Shown in pieces: positions 24,007 through 32,929 of a stretch of 64,000 bases of DNA. How positions within the stretch are numbered: position 1 is the first letter of the stretch; every line of letters starts with the position of its first letter. Origin of the DNA: Hemerocallis citrina. Its lineage: Eukaryota > Streptophyta > Magnoliopsida > Asparagales > Asphodelaceae. Where the stretch lies: contig CM030358.1 of NCBI GenBank assembly GCA_017893485.1, forward strand, positions 253,497,228 to 253,561,227, given 5' to 3'. The translations under genes were made by a program, and so were the position numbers. The notes below the pieces were generated by a model, which had not been told where the DNA came from, ran no database searches, and saw only the letters and a program-made list of their open reading frames with translations.

Positions 24007-24732
24007 GATCGATGATTTTATATTAGTCATATTGTGAAACCTGCATAAACCAAAATTTTAAAGTATTTTAGTCCTCCTCCTATGTTGTATTGTATTACTA
24101 CTGTGATGGATCCTCGTATCAAATTAGAAGGTACAAAGAGTTTGATTGAAATATTTTTTAATTTACTTGGAGATGAATCTTCAATTGATTGCTACATATT
24201 TTTAGCTAACTTTGAATCGACATTAAATAACTTGTATGATTTTTATGATAGAAGTTTTGCATCTAATTGTACAACTAGTTTAGTTAGTTCTTCTTCTGCT
24301 ACTTCTAGAGGTAAGAGTAAGAGTAAATTAAATGATGCCACATTTAATTTACTTGCACAAATTCAATCAAAAAAACCTAGGACTAATCAACCAAATGAAT
24401 TACATTGGTATAATCAACAAGATTCTGAAAGTTTTACTTCTACACTTGATATTTTACAATGGTGAAAATACCATGAACATACTTATAGTATTCTTAAATA
24501 TATGGCTAAAGATCTACTAACTCCTCCTGTCTCTACAGTTGCTTCAGAAAGTGCATTTTCTACAAGTAGCAGGGATCTAACCGACTACAGGAATCGCTTG
24601 AAGTCCGAATCATTGGAGATGGTCGTCTGCACGAAAGACTGGATGAGGGCCAAAGATATGACTCAAGGAAAAGGGTTCGACACGTCTACAAGTGAAAACA
24701 ACTTGCCGGAAGAACAACATCAACAACAATAG
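24007..24732 (+). pseudogene. hAT transposase C-terminal part (dimerisation domain)
   Basis: The frame resumes after the LTR insertion. TTVMDPRIKLEG (24082 on) matches the LDPRYKL motif of hAT transposases. The 24502-24732 part reads AKDLLTPPVSTVASESAFST, RDLTDYRNRLKSESLEMVVC, TKDWM, a textbook hATC dimerisation domain. A stop at about 24463 separates the two pieces, and the protein ends QHQQQ. The reading is continuous in sense with 18693-20093 once the insert and one GATAT are removed. Confidence 0.85.
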
Positions 24733-25263
24733 CAACCAACATGAAGAATTGAAGACCAACAATAACAACAACAAATTGAAGACCAACAAATTGAAAAAAA
24801 AATTAATTGTATAAAAAATTTTAAAAACTCTCTGTTTCTTATAAAAAAGTTGGAAAATTGAAGAAAATTGTAATTGTATAGTACAAATTTGTAAAAAAAT
24901 CTTTGTTTCTTATAAAGTTAATTTGTATAAGTTGAAATCATATGAATAATATATACATTTCTTTTTAGCAATTTCACTCTTTGATTCTTATTATTATTAT
25001 TACATTTTTTATTCCTTTTATTATTATTACATTTTTTAAGTTTGAAAAAAAATTTGTTGAAATCGACGGGGCAACCCGCGACCCGACTCGACTCGGTTTG
25101 GACCTGAGTGGGTTCGCGGGTTGGCCGGGTTGAGATTTTGCTAATCCAACCCGGCCCGGCCTGGCCCGGTTAACAAATCGACCCAACCCGAACCTGCTCA
25201 ATTTCGGTTCCAACCCGGCGGTTTCGACCCAACCTGGCCCGGTCAACCCGATTGCCAACCCTA

Positions 25264-25359
25264 AATTCAACTATGACCAGATAGCACCTAAATTCATACT
25301 TATCATAATAAAGAACCTAGCCCATGTAGAAACTAAGAGAAAAATAGCTCTAATACCAA
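25264..25359. other. hAT right target duplication and spacer
   Basis: AATTCAAC at 25264-25271 is the right target duplication; no further feature seen to 25359. Confidence 0.6.
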
Positions 25360-25519
25360 GTAGAAACTAGAAAAAGATAGCTCTGATACTATATAGAAAT
25401 TTATAGTAAGATAGAAATTATATCATAAAGAGAATGATAGGAAGATAGAAATTATGGTATAAAGAGAAGGTTAGTAATGTTAGTACATTTGAAACGGGTT
25501 GGGTATATATATAAGCATT

Positions 25520-26170
25520 ATGGTTTTAAATCTCGGATTTCGGACTTGTCTCGGCAAGGGGTGTATCGTTTCGGATCGGAAATATTGGAGGAAATCTCGA
25601 GGAAATGCGATCATATCGGATGTTCATTTTCTATACTCAATAAATATATTTTTTTGTTACTAAATAAGAAATTATATGTCCTACATGTCATTTATCACAA
25701 AAAAATACTGTATAATGTAAATAATGACTTGAATCAATTACAGTAAATATTCACAAAATTTTACAACAATATAAAAGAGAATGTAATATAAGTATATAAC
25801 TAAATTGAATTTGCATTTATTAGAAAGAATGTATTAATTAATCAACTTACTTGACTTTGCATATATACAAATAATAGCGAGACAAAATCATCACATTATT
25901 TTAGCTTAATGTCCTATATTGAAAGACATATATGCAAAATATAAAACAAATTATATATATATATTCACAATAATATTTGTGTCTATTTCGGCTAATATTT
26001 CGCTAATTTCGGCAATATTTCGGCTGATATCTCGGAAATTTCGGCTGAATTCTACACATTTCGGTCCAAAATGATATAGAGTATAAAATATGTGATTTTA
26101 TATCTGCAATCTAGCCGAAACAAAATTTCAGCCAAAATTTCGGTCGTATCAGAGAAAATTTAAAATAATG
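25520..26170. mobile_element. Mutator-like MITE candidate in the left LTR
   Basis: The sister LTR (27645-27670) reads GGGTATATATAGGCATTTC without interruption. Here ATAAGCATT (25511-25519) and ATAGGCATT (26171-26179) flank an insert beginning ATGGTTTTAAATCTCGG and ending TTTAAAATAATG. A 9-bp duplication with weak terminal inversion suggests MULE. The inside is rich in repeated ATTTCGGC motifs. No reading frame matches a transposase. Confidence 0.5.
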
Positions 26171-26374
26171 ATAGGCATTGCAATAGAGCCTCCTATAATT
26201 GATTTCTTGGGTATATGGAGAGTCAGTAGGAATAGGATGAGTCGAGGAAGATGGAGAGGTTGAGTATAGTGTCAACATGAGGTTGAGTGCACATATCTTT
26301 ATCATGCCCCCACAAGATGGAGCACTGTGAGATGATTCCAATCTTGTACGCTATTTGTTGGAGACGAGAACGGT

Positions 26375-26790
26375 GAAGTAGGAACGGCGCTCGATGGCGT
26401 GGAGACGGCGCTTGATGGCGCAGGAGACGACGCACGATGACGTGAGGAACGACGCACGATGGTGCGAGGGACGGCGCATGATGGCGCAGGGAAGATCCGT
26501 CTTTTGGATTGTTGAAGTAGTGGTGGTGTCCCGGAATAGACACGGGGATCTCCTGGAATGGACATCGGGATCGTAGAAGTAGAACGATGCTCGATGACGT
26601 AGGCACTATGCTTGATGGTGTAGGGAAGATCCGTCTCTTGGATCTTTGAAGTAGTGGCGCTCACTTATGGTGCATGAAACTACGCTCGACGGCGCAGGGA
26701 AGATCCGACGCTTGGATCTTGGATGTAGTGGCGATGTCTCGAAATGGACGTCGGGTTCTCCCGAAATGGACGTTGGGATTGTAGAAGCAG
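26375..26790. repeat. About 22-bp minisatellite (CGGCGCTYGATGGCGYAGGRGA)
   Basis: Units such as GGCGCTTGATGGCGCAGGAG, CGACGCACGATGACGTGAG and CGGCGCATGATGGCGCAGGG follow one another from about 26377, then become interspersed with AGATCCGTCTTTTGGAT spacers that repeat two or three times. It lies in the internal region of the small LTR element. Confidence 0.75.
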
Positions 26791-27505
26791 AACCTGTAAG
26801 ATTTTATTTTATATTTATAGTCATACATAAATTCTAACAATCAAGAACAAGTTATAAAACACTTAACACTTCCACTACCAGTACTACTGGATAGTAACTA
26901 TAGTACATCAAACAAACAAAAAATTCTCTAACAAACAAACAAATAAACATCACACTAAAACACACACCTAAACCCTAAAAATCTAACTGACAAATAAACA
27001 AACAAACCCCATTTCAAGGCCAGGTGGACTCTACACTCCTTCAATCCTTTTTTTCAATTATTTACCATCCATACCCCCTCTCTTTAGATGCCAGACCAAG
27101 CTCCAAACCCCATATTTTTCTTTCTTCTCTTTCTTCTTTGGATGTTGAGAGGAAAGAAAACCCAAAGAAATCAAAGAAACCAAGAGGTGGCATTAGCGGT
27201 GGACCCGGGAGGACGACCAACAGTGAAGACCCGACAGTGGTGCACTGTTATGACTATGACACCTTCTTTCGGCTCTTCGTTGTTGTTGTCGACGTGGTCT
27301 GGGTCTTTCGGTGGTGGTTGGCTGGAAGTGAGACCCATCGAGTTTCTTAGGAGCCGAGGAGGTGGCGTCGATATAAGGTTTTTTCTTTCTTTCTTTTTTT
27401 GTTGGGGAGGGGGTTGTTTGGGATTTGTTGTTGGATATGAGATCTGAGTTGAATCTGGAATTTGTTTTGGATTTGAATTTGTCAGGGATTTGGTTTTGGC
27501 TCTGG
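26791..27505. other. Internal region of the small LTR element, no protein recognised
   Basis: It contains a plant-leader-like AAACCCTAAA block and modest open frames on the plus strand (27024-27447) that overlap each other and match nothing I know. Possibly a captured gene leader; unassigned. Confidence 0.35.
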
Positions 27506-27517
27506 CTCTGATACCAT
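27506..27517 (-). other. Primer-binding site of the small LTR element
   Basis: The minus strand reads TGGTATCAGAGC exactly, complementary to initiator-Met tRNA, next to the LTR start TGTAGAAACTAGG. Confidence 0.75.
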
Positions 27518-27779
27518 GTAGAAACTAGGAGAAAGAAATTATATCATAAAGTGAATGATAGGAAGATAGAAATTATGGTTTAAATAGAAGGTTAGTAATG
27601 TTAGTAATGTTAGGATTATTCACATTAAGTTTACATTTAAATCAGGTTGGGTATATATAGGCATTTCAATAGAGACTCCTATAATTGATTTCTTGGGTAT
27701 ATGAAGAGTTAGTAGGAATATAATGAGTCTAGGAAGATGGACAGGTTGAGTATAGTGTCAACATGAGGTTGATTGCACA

Positions 27780-27976
27780 CAGGGCCGGCCCTACCCTAGA
27801 GGCGGGTAAGGCGGCCGCCTTGGGCCCCCGGAGATTTCGCGATTTTAGGGGCCCCCAAATTTGAACTTCCCTTGTAAATATAGGCACGTATTTTGCACGT
27901 AAAAAAAATATATGCTATTAGGGCCCCTCATTTCGGAAGTTCCCCTAGGACCCCCGGGAACTCAGGGCCAGCCCTG
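27780..27976. mobile_element. 197-bp hAT MITE
   Basis: The inverted ends CAGGGCCGGCCCT and AGGGCCAGCCCTG are flanked by an exact 8-bp duplication ATTGCACA (27772-27779, 27977-27984). The other LTR shows the uninterrupted TGCACATATCTTTATC. The interior is C/G-rich with GGGCCCCC. No coding sequence. Confidence 0.85.
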
Positions 27977-28026
27977 ATTGCACATATCTTTATCAGCTAA
28001 AACCTATTCAAATTATGTCATAACAG

Positions 28027-28775
28027 CTATGAGTTGTTTAAACAACTCAAAACATAATTTTTTACCAAACTTTCCCACTTTTTGAAAGTATGTACCAAAC
28101 TATTCCTATTTGAAAGTAAAATACAAAAAAGTCCATGTCGCTAACTGAGATAGCGCGCCTGGTAAAAATCTGCGCGCTAACCCCCTTAGCGTGCTATGGG
28201 ACACTAGGGGACACTACTCTCAAGTAGGGGCGTGCGAAAACAATCACCAAGTATAGACACGCTGACCCCATTAGTGCGCCTATTTAAACCAGGCGCGTTA
28301 ACGGGGTTAGCGTGCTAAGGGAGACACTTGGGGACACTACTCCTTATGTAGGGGGTGTGGAAAAAAATGTCAAGTATAGACACGCTAACGGAGTTAGTGC
28401 ACCTATTTAAACCAGGCGCGCTAACAGGGTTAGTGTGCTAGGGGGACACTGAGGGACACTACTCCTTATGTAGGGGGTGTGGGGAAAAAAATGCCAAGTA
28501 TAGACACGCTAACGGAGTTAGTGCGCTCATTTAAACCAGGTGCGCTAACGTGGTTAGCGTGTCTATACTTGGTGATTTTTTTCTCACACCCCTACTTGAG
28601 AGTAGTGTCTCATAGCACGTTAACGGAGTTAGTGCGTGGATTTTTACCAGACGCGTTATCTCAGTTAGCGACAGAGACTTTTTGGTATTTAACTTTCAAA
28701 CAGGGATAGTTTGGTGCATACTTTCAAAAGGTGGGATAGTTTGATAAAAAAATTCTCAAAACAACTCATAGCTTC
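28027..28775. mobile_element. Long-TIR fold-back element with internal tandem repeats
   Basis: About 140 bp at each end are inverted copies: left AGCTATGAGTTGTTT ... ACCAAACTTTCCCAC ... CTAACTGAGATAGCGCG ... GGTAAAAATC, right the complement in reverse order. The centre holds three to four units of about 118 bp with ACACGCTAACGGAGTTAGTGCGCC, TTTAAACCAGGCGCGCTAAC and GGGACACTACTC. No target duplication is obvious, so the superfamily is uncertain (MULE or fold-back). Confidence 0.65.
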
Positions 28776-28989
28776 TCTCATCATCATTGTGGAATATAAA
28801 TTCGAATGTGCTCGGAGTTGAACAAATTTCACCTTAATTATATATCTTACAAATGATTATAACACAATCAATGTTTGACATTTGCATATACAAACACGAA
28901 CATTGTTCAATTTATAAGTAATATAATGATACACCCACAAGCTCTTCTACAAAAAAAAAAATTACAATTTTATGTAGCACAATAATATT
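28776..28989. other. Unassigned A/T-rich spacer
   Basis: No gene or repeat terminus recognised. Confidence 0.4.
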
Positions 28990-29338
28990 TCTACTATTAT
29001 AATGGGAGAAGGGCTTAGTGTCATCCGTCACCGGATGTCATTTTGTCAATACGTGCAGTCACGTGTTGACAAAATGACTCACTTTGGTAAATATTTCCGG
29101 AAGTGGACCAGTTTGGTAAATATTTTCGAAAGTGGATCAGTTTGGAAATTATTTTCTTTTTATCCTTTTCATTATCCCTTCATTCCCCTCCCCATTTTCC
29201 GCACGTACGAAAAATCCCTTCATTCCCCTCCCCATTTTCCGCACGTACGAAAAAAACACGTGCAGCGCACGTGTTGGTAGGGTTTTTTTTGGTCTTTTTC
29301 CTTCTTCCTCCACGTGCATCGCACGTGCATGATACTAG
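28990..29338 (+). mobile_element. Short non-autonomous Helitron, family A
   Basis: It starts TCTACTATTATAATGGGAGAAGG and ends with the hairpin CACGTGCATCGCACGTGC, then ATGATACTAG before T, the Helitron CTAG|T terminus. The inside contains three partial repeats of CAGTTTGGTAAATATTTTC and GAAGTGGACC and a duplicated CCCTTCATTCCCCTCCCC block. It is closely related to 32633-32929. Confidence 0.65.
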
Positions 29339-29459
29339 TTTCTAATAATGTCATTCTGAAGTGATTAGATAGAACTTCAATTGCTACACCATTAAAATTT
29401 TAATATATTAAACCAACTTTCAAAAGAAAAATTGTAAGCAAAAAAGCTCATTACACACG
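29339..29459. other. Unassigned spacer
   Basis: No feature recognised between the Helitron end and the MITE target duplication. Confidence 0.4.
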
Positions 29460-29462
29460 TTA

Positions 29463-30325
29463 GAGCATCCACAGTCGTTTGCTTATTTGTCATTTTTTCC
29501 ATTTTTTTTTACTGTTGCTCACACAGTCGTTCGCTATTTTGCCATTTTTTGGCAAAATCGCTACAGTAGAAAGAGGCGAATAGCAATCGATATAGCAAAA
29601 TGCATATTATAGCAGACGAAACATCATGTTTCGTCTGGATTATTTAATTATTATTTTAATTGATCAGACGAAACATCATGTTTCGTCCGAAGTAAAAAAA
29701 AAAAAAACCAAATAAAATAACCTTTAAACGTGGGAATGAACATGATGTTTCGTCCCAATTTGAGACGAAACATCATGCTTCGTCCCAATCCAATTTAAAA
29801 AAAATATGTAAATTTTAAATTTTTTTTGCAATTATCTAAATTGATTTTGCAAATTTTTAAATTGTTTTTGCAAAAAAAATTTACAAATTGTTTAAAAAAT
29901 TCTTTTTGCAATTTTTTTTACAAAAAAAACCTCCAGAATTTCCGGACGAAGCACCATGCTTCGTCCAGCTACAGTGAATTTTTTGGAACTTTTTGTAATA
30001 TTTTTAATTGTTTTTGCAAATTTTAAAATTTATTTTGCAAATTTTTAAATTGTTTTTGCAAATATTATTTACAAACTATTTTTAAATTTTGTTTTTGCAA
30101 ATTTTTTTTGCAAAAAAAAACTTCCTTTTTCCCCCTTTTTGGGACGAAACATCATGTTTCGTCTCGTAATTTTTTTTAGTTACAGACGAAACATCATGTT
30201 TCGTCTGTTTCTTTTTTAACGAACTTATGCATTTTTTTGCCATTCGACGACTGCAGCGTTTCGTCGAATTGGATGGGCAAAAAATGCATTTTGCCATTTT
30301 TCACATTCAACGACTGTGGATGCTC
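29463..30325. mobile_element. Harbinger-like MITE carrying a palindrome array
   Basis: The inverted ends GAGCATCCACAGTCGTT and AACGACTGTGGATGCTC are flanked by TTA (29460-29462 and 30326-30328), the PIF/Harbinger target duplication. The 863-bp interior is A/T-rich (TTTTTGCAAATTTT) and holds at least six near-identical 21-bp palindromes with GACGAAACAT / ATGTTTCGTC arms. No transposase frame. Confidence 0.75.
29615..30205. repeat. Array of 21-bp palindromes
   Basis: Copies with 10-bp arms GACGAAACAT and ATGTTTCGTC around one central C lie at 29615-29635, 29667-29687, 29764-29784 (one change), 29945-29965 (three changes), 30143-30163 and 30185-30205. A half-eroded copy is at about 29735-29755. 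Spacing is irregular (from 42 to about 180 bp). Orientation is meaningless because each copy is self-complementary. Confidence 0.85.
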
Positions 30326-30328
30326 TTA

Positions 30329-30565
30329 CGTCTCCTATAAAGATTTCTCAAAACTTAGTTCCATGGATGTAAGACTAATATTAAAATAATAATTTCTAAA
30401 ATACTTATATAGAATTTAAATATGAAGAGGGACCTGTGTGGAAAAAAGAACTCTAAACTTTCTTGTTAAAGATAATTGTAGAGTATGTTGTAAACCTTCA
30501 ATATTATTGTGTCATGTAAAGAAAATTATTATAGAAAAAGATTGTGTATGTAGCATTAATCACAA
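30329..30565. other. Unassigned A/T-rich spacer
   Basis: No feature recognised. Confidence 0.4.
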
Positions 30566-31653
30566 TCTATATAATAAAATACAAGACAATTTGAAAAAAA
30601 AACTATCAAGTGAATTCTTTTGAATTGGAATAAAATCAACGGTCCAGATTTATGCTCAAAAAAATATTTTCCCACCTGTTACTGTAGCTACAGTAGCCAC
30701 GTGCAGAAGAAAGTGGGCGTGTCACGTATCAATGGATACAGGAACTGGGGTTTGAGGGGGTTTGAATGGACGGTGGATGGAGCTTTGGTGACTGCATGCT
30801 GGTGTGTGCTGGTATGTAAAGTAGCTTTTCTATATTTTTTTTGTTCGAGAAGATTTGTTTGAGAATATTCGTTTTGATTGTAATCTTGCTTTTCTATATC
30901 GCACCTTGAGTTTTAAAATAACAACAGTTTGTGTTAAAAATACTTTCTGTTGTGTAAAGTAGTTGATATTTGTTTGAGTTTTGAAATTAATTAACATTTA
31001 ATCTCTACTTTTAATTAATTAAGAAAAGACTAATCATAATCACATTAATCTTAATTAAGAAGCGATTTAATTGTCGTGGTTATAATTAGTCTTTTCTTAA
31101 TTAATTAAAATTTAGGGATTAAAAGTTAATTAATTTCTGATTAATTAATTTTCATATAAATAAGCTTAATTAACTCATCCAAAACATTAGGGATTAAGCA
31201 TAAATAAAATTAGTTAATCCTTAATTTTGGATTAATTTAATGTAAAATAAAAAATAAAAAAGCATTTTAAATTACTTTCGCTATAATATTACTACAACTC
31301 AAACAAAGCTAACATTTAACTATTGCTAGAGTAAATCTACATTCAACCAAAGTCACTTTCAAGAAATCAAATCCAAGAAATTGCTTTCGTTATAGTATTT
31401 TTCCCTCTCTTGTTTTTTTTTACAACCAACCCAACCACCCTTAATTTTTTTAGTATATAATTGTTTTTCGACATTCTAATAGTTTTTTATAACTTATCGT
31501 GTAGTCACTAACCCGGTGATATTGTATATAAATGTTGACCTATGTGATTTGTTAGTTGAATATGGTTGCATATATTTTATTGTTTGCAGTGCTTTTCATA
31601 TATTGCATAATTTAGAAGACGTACCGTAGGCACATGTCCATGAGTAAACCTAA
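30566..31653 (+). mobile_element. Non-autonomous Helitron, family B
   Basis: It starts TCTATATAATAAAATACAAG after A and ends with the hairpin ACGTACCGTAGGCACATGT, then GAGTAAACCTAA before T. Start and end match the copies at 52585-53536 and 16349-17500. An interior stretch with CCACCTGTTACTG and GGATACAGG, and a fold-back at 30983-31137, differ from the other copies. No Rep/helicase coding. Confidence 0.7.
30983..31137. repeat. Perfect-looking fold-back, arms about 60 bp
   Basis: GAAATTAATTAACATTTAAT ... TTAATTAATTAAGAAAAGAC ... AATCAC pairs with GTGGTTATAATTAGTCTTTT ... TTAATTAATTTC across a loop of about 33 bp. It may be a small MITE inside the Helitron. Confidence 0.75.
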
Positions 31654-31808
31654 TCTTCTTATAATAAACAACAAGCAATATTGCTTGCAATTATGAAAAT
31701 CATTAACTAGAGTTTAAGCTATTTCGAAACTAATAAATAAGGCCCAATTGAGTATATTATCTAGTATAAACATGACTAAATGCTACACACATTGACCCTA
31801 CAATCATA
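31654..31808. other. Spacer downstream of the inhibitor gene
   Basis: A/T-rich. It probably contains the 3' untranslated region of the minus-strand gene. Confidence 0.4.
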
Positions 31809-32357
31809 TCAAAGACCATTTCTTCCTGCCAACATCGAAGTGATGCAGAGAGAGATAACAACCTGACCGAAAAACTCATCATTCTCTTTCGTCAATGGTG
31901 ATTGTATGTGACCTTCCTTGAACTCATCCTCACATGTACTAGGCAAATCGACTGCAGAACTGATCCAAATGTTCGCATCATCATACGATCCATTCTTAAT
32001 CGCACCAACCGAATCCTTCAAGCTCAAAATCGAGTCAGAGTAGAGCTCTCGGCAGTCCTCGAGGCATGACCTTATGTAAGAGCTTGGTTTGTAGCTTTTC
32101 ACCATTTTGCCCACTTCCGATACAATATAGGTTGCATTGGCTATGGTTATTTTGGTGGACGCGACTCCTAGTGCTTTAAGAGTGGTGGTATGATTACCAT
32201 GGGTGGAAGTGAAAGTGAGGGACTCGACGCATAGGGTGTAGTTTACATTGGGGCTGCTTAAAGAGCATTGCTTGCAGGTTTGGTGAACAATATCGGCGTG
32301 AGAGAAGGATTGGATGAAGAGAACAGAGAAGAAGAGGAGAGAGATGAATGGCTTCAT
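31809..32357 (-). CDS. Invertase/pectin methylesterase inhibitor domain protein
   Basis: A 182-residue protein read from ATG at 32357. Residues 1-20 (MKPFISLLFFSVLFIQSFSH) are a clear signal peptide, so it is predicted to be secreted to the cell wall or vacuole. The mature part has the plant PMEI fold signature: C28/C31 to C43 in the N-terminal hairpin, and C102 to C142 with 39 residues between, matching the second conserved disulfide. It also has the helix motifs CLEDCRELYSDSILSL and WISSAVDLPSTCEDEF. N-glycosylation sequons lie at about 39, 55, 74 and 122. Family members bind and block pectin methylesterase or acid invertase in a 1:1 complex; sequence alone does not tell which. Length is normal, with no stops or frameshifts. 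The frame is open for 89 more codons upstream, but those run through microsatellite and Helitron DNA, so M at 32357, next to the signal peptide and TATA box, is preferred. Confidence 0.88.
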   Translation of the reverse strand: MKPFISLLFFSVLFIQSFSHADIVHQTCKQCSLSSPNVNYTLCVESLTFTSTHGNHTTTLKALGVASTKITIANATYIVSEVGKMVKSYKPSSYIRSCLEDCRELYSDSILSLKDSVGAIKNGSYDDANIWISSAVDLPSTCEDEFKEGHIQSPLTKENDEFFGQVVISLCITSMLAGRNGL

Positions 32358-32419
32358 TGTAGATAGCAGAGATAAAAGATCACGAAGGAATGGGGAAGTT
32401 GTGGTGGTGGAGGATAGGG

Positions 32420-32427
32420 TATAAATA
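32420..32427 (-). promoter_or_regulatory. TATA box of the inhibitor gene
   Basis: The minus strand reads TATTTATA (CTATTTATACCC) 63-70 bp upstream of the start codon, giving a short leader. A (GA/CT)n run lies just upstream. Confidence 0.55.
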
Positions 32428-32435
32428 GTTTGAGA

Positions 32436-32437
<2 letters not shown>

Positions 32438-32476
<39 letters not shown>
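32438..32476. repeat. (CT)n(AT)n microsatellite in the inhibitor promoter
   Basis: CT units (GA on the gene strand) followed by AT units, between the TATA box and the Helitron array. GA/CT runs near core promoters are common in plants; a role here is inference. Confidence 0.85.
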
Positions 32477-32477
<1 letters not shown>

Positions 32478-32632
32478 ACTATTATAATGGGAGAGATGGG
32501 GTTCCAAACAAATAAACAATTTTTTATTATTTTTTGTATGTGTGCAAACACGTGTAGCGCACGTGTTGGTAGGTTTTTTTTCTTTGTCCTTTTCCTTCCT
32601 CCTCCACGTGCATCGCACGTGCATGATACTAG
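32474..32632 (+). mobile_element. Helitron unit 1 of array (family A, 5' end worn)
   Basis: It starts near AACTATTATAATGGGAGAGATGG, fused to the AT microsatellite, and ends with the hairpin CACGTGCATCGCACGTGC, then ATGATACTAG|T. It shares its 3' 110 bp with 28990-29338. Confidence 0.55.
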
Positions 32633-32929
32633 TCTCTAATTAATAATACTATAATGGGAGAAGGCCTTAGTGGTCACCGGCTGTCATTTTGAAGCCAACA
32701 CGTGCAGCGCACGTGTTGGCAAAATGACTCACTTTGGTAAATATTTTCGGAAGTGGACCAGTTTGGTAAATATTTTCAAAAGTAGATCAGTTTGGTAATT
32801 ATTTTTTTATCCTTCTCATTTGGTCAATATTTTCGAAAGTGGATCAGTTTGGAAATTATTTTCTTTTTATCCTTTCTCATCATCCCTTCAATTTTTTCCA
32901 CGTGCACGTGTGCACGTGTATAATACTAG
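32633..32929 (+). mobile_element. Helitron unit 2 of array (family A)
   Basis: Starts TCTCTAATTAATAATACTATAATGGGAGAAGGCC immediately after the CTAG of unit 1. It carries GACTCACTTTGGTAAATATTTTCGG repeats like 28990-29338 and ends CGTGCACGTGTGCACGTG hairpin, TATAATACTAG|T. Confidence 0.65.

Larger units (their letters stand above)
17791..25263 (+). mobile_element. hAT transposon (RICESLEEPER-like), interrupted
   Basis: The ends TAGGGGTGGCAACCGGGTTG and (reverse) TAGGGTTGGCAATCGGGTTG are inverted repeats. An exact 8-bp duplication AATTCAAC flanks them (17783-17790 and 25264-25271), diagnostic for hAT. Subterminal regions are dense in GGGTCGACCCG-like motifs, the usual transposase-binding architecture. 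Inside lie a TATA box, a CT-rich leader and a BED/hAT transposase frame broken by point mutations and by a 3,908-bp LTR insertion. Without that insert the element is about 3.6 kb. Confidence 0.85.
25360..27995 (-). mobile_element. Small non-autonomous LTR element (TRIM/LARD-like)
   Basis: Direct repeats at about 25360-26304 and 27519-27995 share AAATTATATCATAAAG, GAAGGTTAGTAATGTTAG, CTCCTATAATTGATTTCTTGGG and GTATAGTGTCAACATGAGG and end GCACATATCTTTATCA. A primer site (minus TGGTATCAGAGCC, 27506-27517) abuts the right LTR. A purine tract (minus GTGGGGGCAT) abuts the left one. The internal region has no recognised protein. Each LTR carries a different DNA-transposon insertion, so each serves as the empty site for the other. 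Confidence 0.7.

Noticed and set aside
27024..27447. Two overlapping plus-strand open frames of 108-119 codons
   Set aside because: Overlap in different phases, no domain recognised, sited in the internal region of a non-autonomous LTR element; left unassigned.
29615..30205. CRISPR-like array of palindromic repeats
   Set aside because: Irregular spacing, A/T-rich filler rather than unique spacers, and location inside a TTA-flanked MITE.
32358..32624. In-frame 89-codon N-terminal extension of the inhibitor gene
   Set aside because: It is translated from (GA)n, (TA)n and Helitron sequence and precedes a normal signal peptide; the TATA box lies inside it. The start at 32357 is preferred.
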